Source of the DNA: Streptomyces katrae
GTDB taxonomy: Bacteria; Actinomycetota; Actinomycetes; Streptomycetales; Streptomycetaceae
Length of the DNA: 64,000 nucleotides
Direction of reading: 5' to 3'
Assembly: GCF_002028425.1 (NCBI RefSeq)
Contig: NZ_CP020042.1
Location: forward strand, 6,981,560 to 7,045,559
Made by a program: the position numbers and the translations under genes. This document shows, in pieces, positions 33,113 to 41,638 of this stretch (the stretch's first letter is position 1; each line of letters begins with the position of its first letter). The notes beneath the pieces are model-generated. The model was given only the letters and a program-made list of their open reading frames with translations, was not told the DNA's origin and searched no databases.

Positions 33113-34468
33113 ATGAAGAGAACCATCCGGCCTGCCCTGCGCGCGGCGCTCGCGGCCGTCTGCGCGAGCGCCGCGCTCCTGGCCGCCCCGGCCGTACCCG
33201 CGGCAGCCGCGCCGCCGCCCGGCCCGACCGCCCGCCCCGGCGTCGAGGTCGAGATACCCGGGCCGGAACACGGCACCGAAGCCGGATCCGGCCACACCCG
33301 GGTCCCGGCCGCCGGCCGGGCGAAGGCCGCGCCCCGCCTCTCCGAGTCGGCGCGGGCCGCCGACGGGCAGGTCACCAAGACGGTCGACAACGGGCCCACC
33401 GCCGACCGGCTCGACGTGGTCTTCGTCGGCGACGGCTACACCGCCGCCGAACTGGACCGCTTCCACGCCGACGTCCGCGCCAAATGGGCCGAGGTCACGG
33501 CCGTGGAGCCCTACACGACCTACCGCGACCTGTTCAACGTGTGGACCGTGGACGCCGTCTCGGCCCAGTCCGGGGTCTCCGGCGACCCGGGCCCGGACAC
33601 CGTCCGCGACACCGCCCTCGGCTCCTACTTCTGGTGCGAGTCGATAGAACGGCTCCTGTGCGTGGACCAGCCCAAGGTCGACGCGTACGTGGCGAAGGCG
33701 CCCGCCGCCGACCTGGTCGTCGTCCTCGCCAACAGCGCCAAGTACGGCGGCGCCGGCTACAACGAGCCCAGCCCCACCCTCGGCTACGAGGGCATCTCCA
33801 CGGCCTCCGCCGGCCACCCCAAGTCCGGCCAGGTCGCCATCCACGAGACCGGCCACTCCCTCGGCAAGCTCGCCGACGAGTACTTCTACCCGGGCGTCCC
33901 CGACTACGAGAAGTACACCGGCGCCGAGCCCGCCGCCCCCAACACCTCCACCCTGGACGCCGGCGCCATGGCCGCGCAGCGCGCCAAGTGGTACCGCTGG
34001 CTCGGCGAGACCTCCCCCGACGGGGGTACCGTCGGCGCCTACGAGGGCGGCGGCTACTACGTGACCGGCCTCTACCGGCCCACCGACAACTCGATCATGC
34101 GGGTGCTGGGCAAACCGTTCAACCTCCCCGGCGTGGAAGCGATGATCGCCGGCTTCCAGCGGCACACCCGCCTCGTCACCCCGCTCACCCCCACCGACCG
34201 GCCCCTGCGGCTGCGGAACACCGCGAAGGCCTCCGTCGCGCACCTGGCCTCCGCCGACGGGCGGCAGCCGACGGTCCGCTGGTACCTCGACGGCCGCGAG
34301 CTGAAGCGGTTCGCGGGCCGGACGGAGGTGCGGGTGGCGGAACTGTGGCTGCTGGACCTGCGCACCCACAAGCTGTCGGTGACCGCCGAGGACCGCACCC
34401 CGGCCGTCCGCGACCCGGAGATCGCCCGGAGCCTGTCCTCCACCGCGACCTGGGACGTCCGGCTGTAG
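33113..34468 (+). CDS. Secreted M64-family zinc metallopeptidase
   Basis: A 451-residue exported protein with a signal peptide (about 1-33: RTIRPALRAALAAV then ALLAAPAVPAAAA). The peptidase domain starts near residue 85 with the conserved DRLDVVFVGDGYTAAEL. The zinc site is HETGHSLGKLADEY, with His244 and His248 and Glu245 as base. A later NSIMRVLGKPFNLP segment is typical of M64 (IgA peptidase-like) proteins. A small C-terminal beta domain follows. GGAGG lies upstream of the ATG. It is divergent from the XRE-TPR regulator. Substrate unknown. Confidence 0.9.
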   Translation: MKRTIRPALRAALAAVCASAALLAAPAVPAAAAPPPGPTARPGVEVEIPGPEHGTEAGSGHTRVPAAGRAKAAPRLSESARAADGQVTKTVDNGPTADRLDVVFVGDGYTAAELDRFHADVRAKWAEVTAVEPYTTYRDLFNVWTVDAVSAQSGVSGDPGPDTVRDTALGSYFWCESIERLLCVDQPKVDAYVAKAPAADLVVVLANSAKYGGAGYNEPSPTLGYEGISTASAGHPKSGQVAIHETGHSLGKLADEYFYPGVPDYEKYTGAEPAAPNTSTLDAGAMAAQRAKWYRWLGETSPDGGTVGAYEGGGYYVTGLYRPTDNSIMRVLGKPFNLPGVEAMIAGFQRHTRLVTPLTPTDRPLRLRNTAKASVAHLASADGRQPTVRWYLDGRELKRFAGRTEVRVAELWLLDLRTHKLSVTAEDRTPAVRDPEIARSLSSTATWDVRL

Positions 34469-34475
34469 TACGCGC

Positions 34476-36401
34476 TCAGCCGCCGGTGCCGGCCTCCGGC
34501 ACCGGCAGGCCGTCCCACAGCGCGCAGTGGTGCGCGGCCGCCGCGTCCACCGCCCGGACGCCCCCCGGGCCGGGCGCCAGCCTCAGGACCGACGGGGCCC
34601 GTCCCGTGAACCGGGGCCAGGCCGGAGCTCCCGGCGCCCCGGGAGCTCCGGTGCGGGCGAAACCGGTCCAGTACCCGGTCATCCGCTGCGCGAGCCCCGC
34701 CTGAGGGGCCGTCATGGGCACCATCGTGAACAGGTACGGCAGTTCGAAGCCGTGCGCCGCCCCGAACGGGAAGCCGGCGAGCTCCGGCAGGCCGGTGAAG
34801 TTGGGCGCCCCCCTGTCACCGAACAGGTAGCCGTACACCGGGACGTGGCGGGCCAGAGCGCGGCTGTCGCGCAGCGTCGGACAGGTGAACGAGGCGTCGG
34901 ACAGCAGGGTCGCGAAGGCGATCGCGGCCGTCGGGAAGGCCGCCTGCGGGTACGCGGCCGCCACGGCCGGGGCCGACGCCCCGAAGGAGGTCCGCAGCCG
35001 CTCGCCGTAGCCCCGTTCCCCGTCCACCGGGTACGAGGCGAGGGTCTGGGCCATGAACAGCCGCATCTCGTCCAGGGTGCTGCCCTGCACCACCGGCACC
35101 CGGTGGAAGCGGCCGGACTCCAGCGCCCGGCGGGGCTCCAGGGGCAGCAGGGCGTTGCCGTAGGCCACCGCGGAGAACCGTTCCATCAAAGGGGCCGTCA
35201 CCAGCCGGGCCGCGTCCAGGCCGCGCAGGCAGTCCAGCACCGCGCCGGGCGGCCGGCCGCCGCAGCCGAGCTCCGCGGCCGCCCCGGCCCCGGCCTCGGC
35301 CACGCGCTGCTGCGGCACGAAGGGCTCGTACGTCCCGGCCGTCGGCAGCACCGAGTACGGCGGCATCGTCGTCGAGCAGGACCCGCTCTGCACGATCGCC
35401 CGCTGGAACAGGCCCGCAGAGGCGGGGGAGACCAGGTGGGCGCATACCCCGAGCCCGCCCGCCGACTCCCCGAACACCGTCACCCGGCCCGGATCGCCCC
35501 CGAACGCCACCGCGTTCGCCCGGACCCAGCGCAGCGCCGCCTGCTGGTCGGCGAGCCCGAAGTCGGGGGCGCCGCCCAGCTCGGGATGGCCGAAGAAGCC
35601 GAAGATCCCCAGCCGGTAGTTGACCGTCACCACCACCGCCCCGTCACCCCGCACGGCCAGCGGCTGCGGCCGGTAGGAGTCCGCGGAGCCGAAGCGGAAA
35701 CCGCCGCCGTGGAACCACACCATCACCGGACGGGCCGGGCCCCGGCCCGCCGGGGCGGTGACGTTGAGGTAGAGGCAGTCCTCCGAGCCGCTCACCCCGC
35801 CCGGCCCGACCGCCGGAAGCTGCGGACACCGGGCCCCGGGCGCCCCCGCGTCCAGCACGCCCGCCCGGTGCGGCGCGGCCCGCGGCGCCCGCCAGCGCAG
35901 CCGCCCCGTCGGCGGGGCGGCGTACGGGATCCCCTCGAAGCTCGCGTACGCCCCGTGCACCCGCCCGCGCACCGGCCCCTCGGCGGTCCGCACCACGGGC
36001 CGCCCCGCGCCACCCGCCGGCCGCACGGCGGACGGGCTCCCGTACCCGGCGGCGCAGAACACCGCCACCACGGGCAGCAACGCCGCCAGCAGCCCGCCGC
36101 CCAGGCGGCGCGCGGGGCGCACCCGGGGGAGCAGCACCCGGCCGAAACGCGCCTGCCGGCGCCATGCCCTGCGGGTACCGCTGTCGGCTGGGTCGGCTGG
36201 GTCGGCTGGGTCGGTTGGGTCGGCTGGGTCGGCCGGGTCGGCGCGGACGGCCTGGCCGGCGGGACTGCCGGTGTCCCCGCGGCCTGCGGGGCTTCCGCGG
36301 TCGGCGGATCCGTCACGCCCGCCGGGGCCGCCGGGGCCGCCGGGGTCGGCGCGGTCGACCGGGATGTTGCGGTCGGCGGGGTCGGTGTGGGGATCCGGCA
36401 C
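34476..36401 (-). CDS. Type B carboxylesterase with disordered N-terminus and membrane anchor
   Basis: A 641-residue alpha/beta hydrolase. The first 80 residues are disordered Asp/Pro/Gly repeats, followed by a basic stretch and one hydrophobic helix (about 101-119), so the enzyme is probably membrane-anchored with the catalytic domain outside. The catalytic domain shows SFEGIPYAAPP, EDCLYLNV, WFHGGGF (oxyanion hole) and the nucleophile Ser313 in FGESAGG. FELPYLF and the late His fit the family. The GTG at 36401 is preceded by GGGAGG at about 10 bp. An ADP-repeat is encoded by a 9-bp tandem array. It is convergent with the M64 gene, 7 bp between stops. Confidence 0.88.
   Translation of the reverse strand: MPDPHTDPADRNIPVDRADPGGPGGPGGRDGSADRGSPAGRGDTGSPAGQAVRADPADPADPTDPADPADPADSGTRRAWRRQARFGRVLLPRVRPARRLGGGLLAALLPVVAVFCAAGYGSPSAVRPAGGAGRPVVRTAEGPVRGRVHGAYASFEGIPYAAPPTGRLRWRAPRAAPHRAGVLDAGAPGARCPQLPAVGPGGVSGSEDCLYLNVTAPAGRGPARPVMVWFHGGGFRFGSADSYRPQPLAVRGDGAVVVTVNYRLGIFGFFGHPELGGAPDFGLADQQAALRWVRANAVAFGGDPGRVTVFGESAGGLGVCAHLVSPASAGLFQRAIVQSGSCSTTMPPYSVLPTAGTYEPFVPQQRVAEAGAGAAAELGCGGRPPGAVLDCLRGLDAARLVTAPLMERFSAVAYGNALLPLEPRRALESGRFHRVPVVQGSTLDEMRLFMAQTLASYPVDGERGYGERLRTSFGASAPAVAAAYPQAAFPTAAIAFATLLSDASFTCPTLRDSRALARHVPVYGYLFGDRGAPNFTGLPELAGFPFGAAHGFELPYLFTMVPMTAPQAGLAQRMTGYWTGFARTGAPGAPGAPAWPRFTGRAPSVLRLAPGPGGVRAVDAAAAHHCALWDGLPVPEAGTGG
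36184..36243. repeat. 9-bp tandem array in esterase N-terminal coding region
   Basis: Six consecutive copies of TCGGCTGGG-like 9-bp units run 36184-36237, two of them with single substitutions, plus a partial seventh. They encode ADP tripeptides in the disordered N-terminus of the carboxylesterase. Copy-number change would stay in frame. Confidence 0.85.
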
Positions 36402-36852
36402 GGCTGTCGTCCCTCCCGGGGGGTGGCCTTCCTGAACGAGTGGGGTGCCCCTCCCGGACCGGACCCCGGGCCTCGCGCTTCCGCCCGCCCCGCGTTGCCG
36501 GGACGCGCTCCCGGTGGTGCGCCGGACAGGGACGACGGACCCTTCCCGCACGGAGCCGTGCGCCGGACACCGCTCGGCCGGCCTCCGGGCGACGGCGGGG
36601 ACGTGACGACGGGGTCCCGGGGAGCGGGGCCGGCACCCCGCCACTGTGCCCCGCCCGATGCCCCGCGGACCGCCTCGGCCCCGGCGTGTCCGCTCCGGCG
36701 CCCCGGACGCCCCGGGGGAGCCCCCGTTTGCCCGCCCCGAATGGCGCAGTGCCGCCCCATGCCGCTGAATGTCACCAAGCGTGCGCTTCCCATGACGCAC
36801 GATGACCGGCGCGCGATGCGTAGACCCGCGCGTCGGCGAGACGGAGCTTTCG
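36402..36852. other. Intergenic region without a supported gene
   Basis: About 450 bp between divergent genes (esterase leftward, proline-rich membrane protein rightward). I see no convincing ORF. The 12-mer GTGCGCCGGACA occurs twice, near 36515 and 36549, and AT content rises slightly near 36750-36850, where the rightward promoter is likely. No clear regulator site could be assigned. Confidence 0.6.
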
Positions 36853-37695
36853 ATGAATGACCCCAGCCCCCTCGCGGCGACGAACCACGGCGACCGCGAC
36901 GGCCTCCCCGCCGCCACCCCGGAACCGACCTTCGACCCCCCGACCGAACCCCCCGCCTCCCCAGCCCCCGCACTCCACGCCGTGTCGGCCATACACCCGG
37001 CACCCGACGCGGGCCCCGCACCCGCTCCCGGCACCCCGCCCGGCACCGCTCCCGCACCTGCTCCCGGCACCCCGCCCGGCACCGCGCCCGCTCCCGCGGC
37101 CCGCCCCGACGGCGCCCCCGCGGCCCGCCCGGCGGCGCGGGTGGCGGGCACGGCCGACCCGGCCGCCCGGCCCGGCCGGCCCCCGGCCGGGGCCGCCGCG
37201 ACCCCGCCCGGTCCCGCCCCGCAGCCCCCGCCGGTCCGCGCCACGGTCCCCGTACCCGCCCCGACCGCGGCCGACGCCATGGCGGCCCGGGCGGCCCGGC
37301 GCGGGGGTGTGCTGGGCCACGTGCTGCGCTGGCCCACAGCCGCCGCCCTGCTGTTCTGCGGGGTGCTGCACCTGCCGGGGAACCTCGCGCAGCCGCCCGA
37401 GCCCGGCCGGCTGGTGCCCCTGGCGGTGGCCCTGCTCTGCCTGCCGCTCGGCGCCCTGCTCGCCGTCCGGGACACCCCTGCGGTGTGGCGGGGGGCGGCC
37501 GTGGCGACGCTGGCCGTGGTCGCGCTGCACATCGTCGGCGGAGTCGCGTACTTCAACCCCCTCGACGGCACCCTCGGCGCGCCCTACCCGTGGGCCGGCG
37601 TCGCGACGGTTCTCGGCGCCGCCACGGCAGCGATCCTGGCCGGCGTGGCCCTGACGTACCGTCCGCCCCGCCCCCGCACCGACGAAGGGGCCTGA
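36853..37695 (+). CDS. Membrane protein with long Pro/Ala-rich N-terminus
   Basis: A 280-residue protein. Residues 1 to about 145 are disordered, rich in Pro, Ala and Thr, with two copies of PGTPPGTAPAPA. Four transmembrane helices follow at about 163-180, 188-204, 212-234 and 250-270, joined by short loops such as HLPGNLAQPPEPGR and YFNPLDGTLGAPYP. The ATG at 36853 has GGAG 6 bp upstream. No enzymatic motif is visible. The long cytoplasmic tail suggests a scaffold or regulatory role, but that is a guess. A strong terminator follows. Confidence 0.72.
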   Translation: MNDPSPLAATNHGDRDGLPAATPEPTFDPPTEPPASPAPALHAVSAIHPAPDAGPAPAPGTPPGTAPAPAPGTPPGTAPAPAARPDGAPAARPAARVAGTADPAARPGRPPAGAAATPPGPAPQPPPVRATVPVPAPTAADAMAARAARRGGVLGHVLRWPTAAALLFCGVLHLPGNLAQPPEPGRLVPLAVALLCLPLGALLAVRDTPAVWRGAAVATLAVVALHIVGGVAYFNPLDGTLGAPYPWAGVATVLGAATAAILAGVALTYRPPRPRTDEGA

Positions 37696-37704
37696 CCCCC
37701 ACGC

Positions 37705-37744
37705 GGCGGCGGCCCGGCCGGGTACTCCCGGCCGGGCCGCCGCC
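37705..37744. terminator. 18-bp perfect hairpin between convergent genes
   Basis: Arms 37705-37722 and 37727-37744 pair perfectly around a TACT tetraloop. It follows the membrane-protein gene by 9 bp and lies 110 bp from the end of the leftward oxidoreductase gene. It is a strong terminator candidate for the rightward gene. Confidence 0.85.
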
Positions 37745-37854
37745 GGCCGGCAGGTACGACTCCCGGAGGGATCCCCGGGGTGAGCGACCACCCCGAGCGG
37801 CCCCGACGACCAGGAGGCCCCGCGCTCCCCGGCCGGGAACGGAGCCCGCCCGGC

Positions 37855-38889
37855 CTACCGGGCCAGCAGGTTCACCGCCCCCGCGAACACCCGCGGCATC
37901 CGGGCCGCGAGCGGGACGATCCGCCCCGCCAGCGGTGCCCGGCGGCGGGCCCACAGCAGGGACGAGGTCAGCGTGCGGTAGCCGCGCGACAGGTCCCGCC
38001 AGGCCCGTTCGTACTCCTGCGGCCGGCCCTCGCGTACGCAGCGCACGAGCGCGCCCGCCGCCGACACCGCCAGGGTCAGTCCCTCCCCGGTCAGGGCGTC
38101 CACGTACCCCGCCGCGTCCCCCACGAACAGCACCCGCCCCGCCACCCGGGTCCGCGCCCGCTGCCGCAGCGGTCCGGCCCCGCGCACCCCCGGGCCCCGG
38201 CCGGGCGGTGGCGGCAGCCGGGCCGTCAGCAGGGGGAAGCGGGCCAGCTGTACGTCGAACGGGGCCTGCTCCGAGGTCAGCACCGCCACCCCGATCCGGT
38301 CCGCCCCGAGCGGGGTCACGTACGCCTCCGCGCCGCGCGCCCAGTGCACCTCGACCAGGTCGCTCCACGGCTCCACCGCGTAGTGGCGGCGCAGCCCGTA
38401 CCGGGCGGCCCGTCCCGGCGCGGCCGGTACCCCCAGGCCCAGCCCGCGCCGCACCGGCGAGTGCAGTCCGTCCGCCGCCACCAGGTACCGGGCCGTCAGC
38501 CCGGCCGCGCACACCCGCCGTCCGTCCTGGCGGACCTCCCCGACGCGCCGCGCGAGGACCCGTACGCCGAGCCCCGCCGCGCGGTCGGCGAGCGCGGCCT
38601 GGAGGTCCGTACGGCGGCAGCCGCGCCCGGGGCCGGAGCGGAAGAGCGCCTCCGCGCGCAGCCCCGTCACCCCGTCCACATAGCCGATGCCGTGGAACGG
38701 ACGGCCCGTCACCGCAATGCCCAGTTCCTCGAACCGTCGCACCGCGCCCGGCATCAGCCCCTCCCCGCAGGCCTTGTCGATCGGCGTGGGCCGCGGTTCC
38801 AGGACCACCACTTCCAGTCCGGCCAGCGCCCCGTGGATCGCGGTCGCCAGCCCGGCCGGGCCTCCGCCCGCCACCAGCAGGTCGATCAC
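37855..38889 (-). CDS. FAD-dependent oxidoreductase/hydroxylase, SrsC-like
   Basis: A 344-residue flavoprotein of the geranylgeranyl-reductase/aromatic hydroxylase fold. The dinucleotide motif VAGGGPAGLATAIHGA is at the start, KACGEGLMPGAVRR follows, and LFVGDAAGYVDALTGEGL is the second FAD motif. It starts at GTG 38889, overlapping the methyltransferase stop (GTGA). Order and content match the srsABC operon of Streptomyces griseus. There SrsC hydroxylates methylated alkylresorcinols to quinols, and a similar role is inferred here. The product probably stays in the membrane as a phenolic lipid. Confidence 0.85.
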   Translation of the reverse strand: MIDLLVAGGGPAGLATAIHGALAGLEVVVLEPRPTPIDKACGEGLMPGAVRRFEELGIAVTGRPFHGIGYVDGVTGLRAEALFRSGPGRGCRRTDLQAALADRAAGLGVRVLARRVGEVRQDGRRVCAAGLTARYLVAADGLHSPVRRGLGLGVPAAPGRAARYGLRRHYAVEPWSDLVEVHWARGAEAYVTPLGADRIGVAVLTSEQAPFDVQLARFPLLTARLPPPPGRGPGVRGAGPLRQRARTRVAGRVLFVGDAAGYVDALTGEGLTLAVSAAGALVRCVREGRPQEYERAWRDLSRGYRTLTSSLLWARRRAPLAGRIVPLAARMPRVFAGAVNLLAR

Positions 38890-39464
38890 CGGACCAGGCC
38901 CAGCAGCGGATCGGCCGTCCGGGCGTAGGTGAGCGCGGTGTTCTCGCAGCGGATCCGCACCCGCAGCAGCAGGGCGTTGAGCAGGGTGAAAACGAGCGCG
39001 GTCACCCACGCCGTGTGCACCAGCGGCAGCGCCAGACCCTCCAGCACCACCGCCGCGTAGTTCGGGTGCCGCAGCAGCCGGTACGGCCCCGCCGCCACCA
39101 GGGGCAGCCCGGGCACCACGATGACCCGGGTGTTCCAGCGCGGGCCCAGGGACAGCACGCACCACCAGCGCAGCCCCTGCGCCGCCACCACCACCGCGAG
39201 CGCCGGCCAGCCGAGCGCGGGCAGGAAGGACCGGTGCGCGGCCTCCGCCGCGCAGCCCGCGAGCAGGGCGACGTGCAGGGCGACGATGGCCGGGTAGTGG
39301 CCGCGGCCGTACTCCCGGCCGCCGCGCGCCAGGCTCCAGGCGGCATTGCGCCGGGCCGTGGCCAGCTCGGCCAGCCGCTCTGCGGCGACCAGAGCAAGGA
39401 GGAGGAAGTACCAGGTCAGAGGGGTCGACGGGGTCAGCGTCTGGGGTGACGGGAACAGCGGCAT
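38886..39464 (-). CDS. Isoprenylcysteine-methyltransferase-like membrane methyltransferase, SrsB-like
   Basis: A 192-residue integral membrane protein with four to five helices. The ICMT/PEMT signature is GPYRLLRHPNYAAVVLEGL with RCENTALTYA near the end. In the srs operon the equivalent SrsB methylates a phenolic hydroxyl of alkylresorcinols using SAM. The ATG at 39464 is 7 bp after the PKS stop with GAGG between; GTG 39470 is an alternative. The stop overlaps the next start by 4 bp, so the three genes are tightly coupled. Confidence 0.87.
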   Translation of the reverse strand: MPLFPSPQTLTPSTPLTWYFLLLALVAAERLAELATARRNAAWSLARGGREYGRGHYPAIVALHVALLAGCAAEAAHRSFLPALGWPALAVVVAAQGLRWWCVLSLGPRWNTRVIVVPGLPLVAAGPYRLLRHPNYAAVVLEGLALPLVHTAWVTALVFTLLNALLLRVRIRCENTALTYARTADPLLGLVR

Positions 39465-39471
39465 GGGCACC

Positions 39472-40536
39472 TCACCAGCGCAGCAGGACGAGTTCGGAGG
39501 CGAAACCCGGACCGAAGGCGAGCATCAGCCCCGTCGATCCGGGCGCGGGCGGCCCGGCGGCCTGGACGGCGCCGAGGATGTGCAGGACGGACGCGGAGGA
39601 GAGGTTCCCCACGGTCGCCAGTGAACGCCGGCTCGCCACGAGGGCGTGCCCGGGCAGCCCCAGGGAGCCGGCCAGCACGTCGAGGATCCTGGGGCCGCCC
39701 GGATGGCAGATCCACACGTCGACGTCGGCGGGTTTGAGGTCGTGCCCGGCCAGGAAGGACTCGACCTCCTCCACCACGTGCAGACCGACCAGCTCGGGCA
39801 GCTCCCGGCCCAGCACCATGCGCAGGCCCCAGTGGCCGATGTCCCAGCCCAGGAGGTGCTCGGTGCCCGGGTAGAGGCGCCCGCGCGCGTCCAGCACCCA
39901 CGGCCCGCCGGTGCCGCGGTCGTGGAGGGGGTGCTCCGCCCCCACGGCGACCAGGGCGCCGCAGCCGTCGCCGAACAGGGCGCCCGCCACCAGGTTCGCC
40001 ATCGAGGTGTCGGTGGGCTGGAGGGTCAGCGAGCACAGCTCCGTGGACAGCAGCAGCGCGGCCTGCCCGGGGCGTCCGGCCAGCTGCTCGTGCAGCATCC
40101 CCAGCCCGGCTGCGCCCGCCGCGCAGCCCAGCCCGAAGAGCGGGACGCGCCGCACGCCGGGCCGCAGTCCGGTGCGGGAGGCGAGCCGGGCCTCCAGGGA
40201 CGGGGTGGCGAGCCCGGTGACGGTCGTCGACACCACCAGCCCGATGTCCGGCGCCGCCAGGCCGACCCCGTCGAGGGCGCGCCCGACCGCCTCGGCGCCG
40301 AGCTCCAGGGCCGTACGCAGGAACAGGGCGTTGGAGGTGCCGAAGTCGCCGTCCGGGCCGTAACGTTCCAGCGGCTGCGCCAGGTGGCGGGACCCGACCC
40401 GCACCGAGGCGTGCACCCGGCGCAGCAGCGCCGCGTCGGCGCCGGGCGGCAGACACCGCACCAGCGCCTCCGTGATCTGGGCCTGCGGATACCGGTGGGG
40501 CGGGAACACGCTGCTCACCGACAGGACACGGGTCAT
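39472..40536 (-). CDS. Type III polyketide synthase, alkylresorcinol-synthase-like (SrsA-like)
   Basis: A 354-residue chalcone-synthase-fold enzyme that extends a starter acyl thioester with malonyl-CoA units and cyclises the chain. The triad is complete: Cys138 (LFGLGCAAGAAG), His278 (ICHPGGPRIL) and Asn311 (VGNLSSASVLHIL). Thr/Gly-rich loops near SLTLQPTDTSMAN follow the family. Operon partners (membrane methyltransferase and flavin hydroxylase) point to a long-chain alkylresorcinol rather than tetrahydroxynaphthalene or germicidin. A divergent UbiA prenyltransferase starts 89 bp away. The start ATG has no clear Shine-Dalgarno but TATGTT 7 bp upstream, so it may be leaderless. Confidence 0.9.
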   Translation of the reverse strand: MTRVLSVSSVFPPHRYPQAQITEALVRCLPPGADAALLRRVHASVRVGSRHLAQPLERYGPDGDFGTSNALFLRTALELGAEAVGRALDGVGLAAPDIGLVVSTTVTGLATPSLEARLASRTGLRPGVRRVPLFGLGCAAGAAGLGMLHEQLAGRPGQAALLLSTELCSLTLQPTDTSMANLVAGALFGDGCGALVAVGAEHPLHDRGTGGPWVLDARGRLYPGTEHLLGWDIGHWGLRMVLGRELPELVGLHVVEEVESFLAGHDLKPADVDVWICHPGGPRILDVLAGSLGLPGHALVASRRSLATVGNLSSASVLHILGAVQAAGPPAPGSTGLMLAFGPGFASELVLLRW

Positions 40537-40625
40537 TGGCCCAACATAGGGAAGAACGGTGCGAATCGGGCAGAAGCGCGCGAAAGGGAGCCTCCCGATG
40601 TGCCGTCACGGCGTAGCGTGGCGCC

Positions 40626-41480
40626 GTGCCCGCCCGCTCTCCCGCCTTTCCCCTGCCGGCGGTCCCGGTGGGCGGCCTGCTGAGGGCCTGCCACCCCCTT
40701 CCGGCCGCCGCCGTCACCGTCTTCGCCGCCGTCCTCGCGGCCGCCGCCGGGCGCGGGCCCGCCGGCTCCGCCCTGACGGCGGGCGCCGTCGCGGCCGGGC
40801 AGCTCTCGGTGGGCTGGTCCAACGACCGCCTCGACCTGCGCCGCGACCGGGCCGCCGGCCGCCGTGACAAACCCCTGGCCACGGGCGGGGTCCCGGCCGC
40901 CGCCGTGACCGCCGCCGCCCTCGCCGCGCTGGCCCTGTGCGTACCGCTGTCCCTGGCCGCCGGCCCGGCGGCCGGGGCCGCGCACCTCGCCGGGGTCGCG
41001 GCGGCCTGGGCGTACAACCTGCGGCTCAAGGGCACGGCCGCCTCCTGGCTCCCGTACGCCCTCGCCTTCGGCCTGCTCCCCGCCTTCGTGACCCTCGGCC
41101 TGCCCGGCGCGCCCTGGCCGCCGCCCTGGCTGACCGGCGCCGCCGCACTGCTCGGCGCGGGCGCCCACTTCGCCAACGTCCTGCCCGACATCGCCGACGA
41201 CCTCGCCACGGGCGTACGCGGGCTCCCGCAGCGGCTCGGCGCCCGCGCCTCGGCCGCGCTGGCCGCGCTGCTGGTCCTCGGCTCGGCGGCCCTGCTGGTC
41301 CTGGGCCCGCCGGGGCACGTCACCCCGTACGGCTGGACCCTCCTCGCCCTGACCGGCGCCCTGCTCCTGGCCACGGCCCGGGCGCCGGGCCGGATCCCGT
41401 TCCTCGGGGTGCTGGCGGTCGCGGGCGGCGACGTCCTGCTGCTCCTGGCCCGCAGCGCCGGCCAGGCACCGGCCTGGTGA
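40626..41480 (+). CDS. UbiA-family prenyltransferase
   Basis: A 284-residue membrane enzyme with about eight helices that transfers an isoprenoid from its diphosphate to an aromatic or lipid acceptor. Both magnesium-diphosphate motifs are present: GWSNDRLDLRRD (NDxxD, residues 66-70) and DIADDLATGVRGLPQRLG. It starts at GTG 40626, with TAGCGT 7 bp upstream as a possible -10, so the mRNA may be leaderless. It is divergent from the type III PKS operon and could prenylate its phenolic product, but it might serve an unrelated acceptor. Confidence 0.9.
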   Translation: MPARSPAFPLPAVPVGGLLRACHPLPAAAVTVFAAVLAAAAGRGPAGSALTAGAVAAGQLSVGWSNDRLDLRRDRAAGRRDKPLATGGVPAAAVTAAALAALALCVPLSLAAGPAAGAAHLAGVAAAWAYNLRLKGTAASWLPYALAFGLLPAFVTLGLPGAPWPPPWLTGAAALLGAGAHFANVLPDIADDLATGVRGLPQRLGARASAALAALLVLGSAALLVLGPPGHVTPYGWTLLALTGALLLATARAPGRIPFLGVLAVAGGDVLLLLARSAGQAPAW

Positions 41481-41575
41481 CGGGCCCGCCGGACCGCTCC
41501 GCGGCGTCCCGTGCCGGTCCCCGGGGCCGGGGAGCGGCCCCGGCGGCACAGGGCACGCACCGGCCGCCGCGGCCC

Positions 41576-41638
41576 AGGGCCTGTCGTCAAAGTCCCGTCG
41601 TCGCCCGCGGGGCAGACGGGACTTTGACGACAGGCCCT
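41576..41638. repeat. 24-bp inverted repeat with AGGGCCTGTC ends, at PHP-gene stop codon
   Basis: Perfect arms at 41576-41599 and 41615-41638 around a 15-base loop. The outer 10 bp are identical to those of the repeat at 15273-15326, while the inner stem differs. The TAG stop of the PHP gene overlaps the repeat end in exactly the same way. Its position suggests a terminator for PHP and possibly the facing UbiA gene. Confidence 0.85.

Noticed and set aside
19771..36243. Tandem repeats at 19771 and 36184 considered as CRISPR
   Set aside because: They are short, contiguous, in-frame coding repeats without spacers; no cas gene is in the window.
34476..37571. A 1031-codon open frame extending far upstream of the esterase start, across the divergent membrane gene
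   Set aside because: High-GC DNA keeps false frames open. The upstream part is antisense to a real gene and lacks domain content; the RBS-supported GTG at 36401 is used instead.
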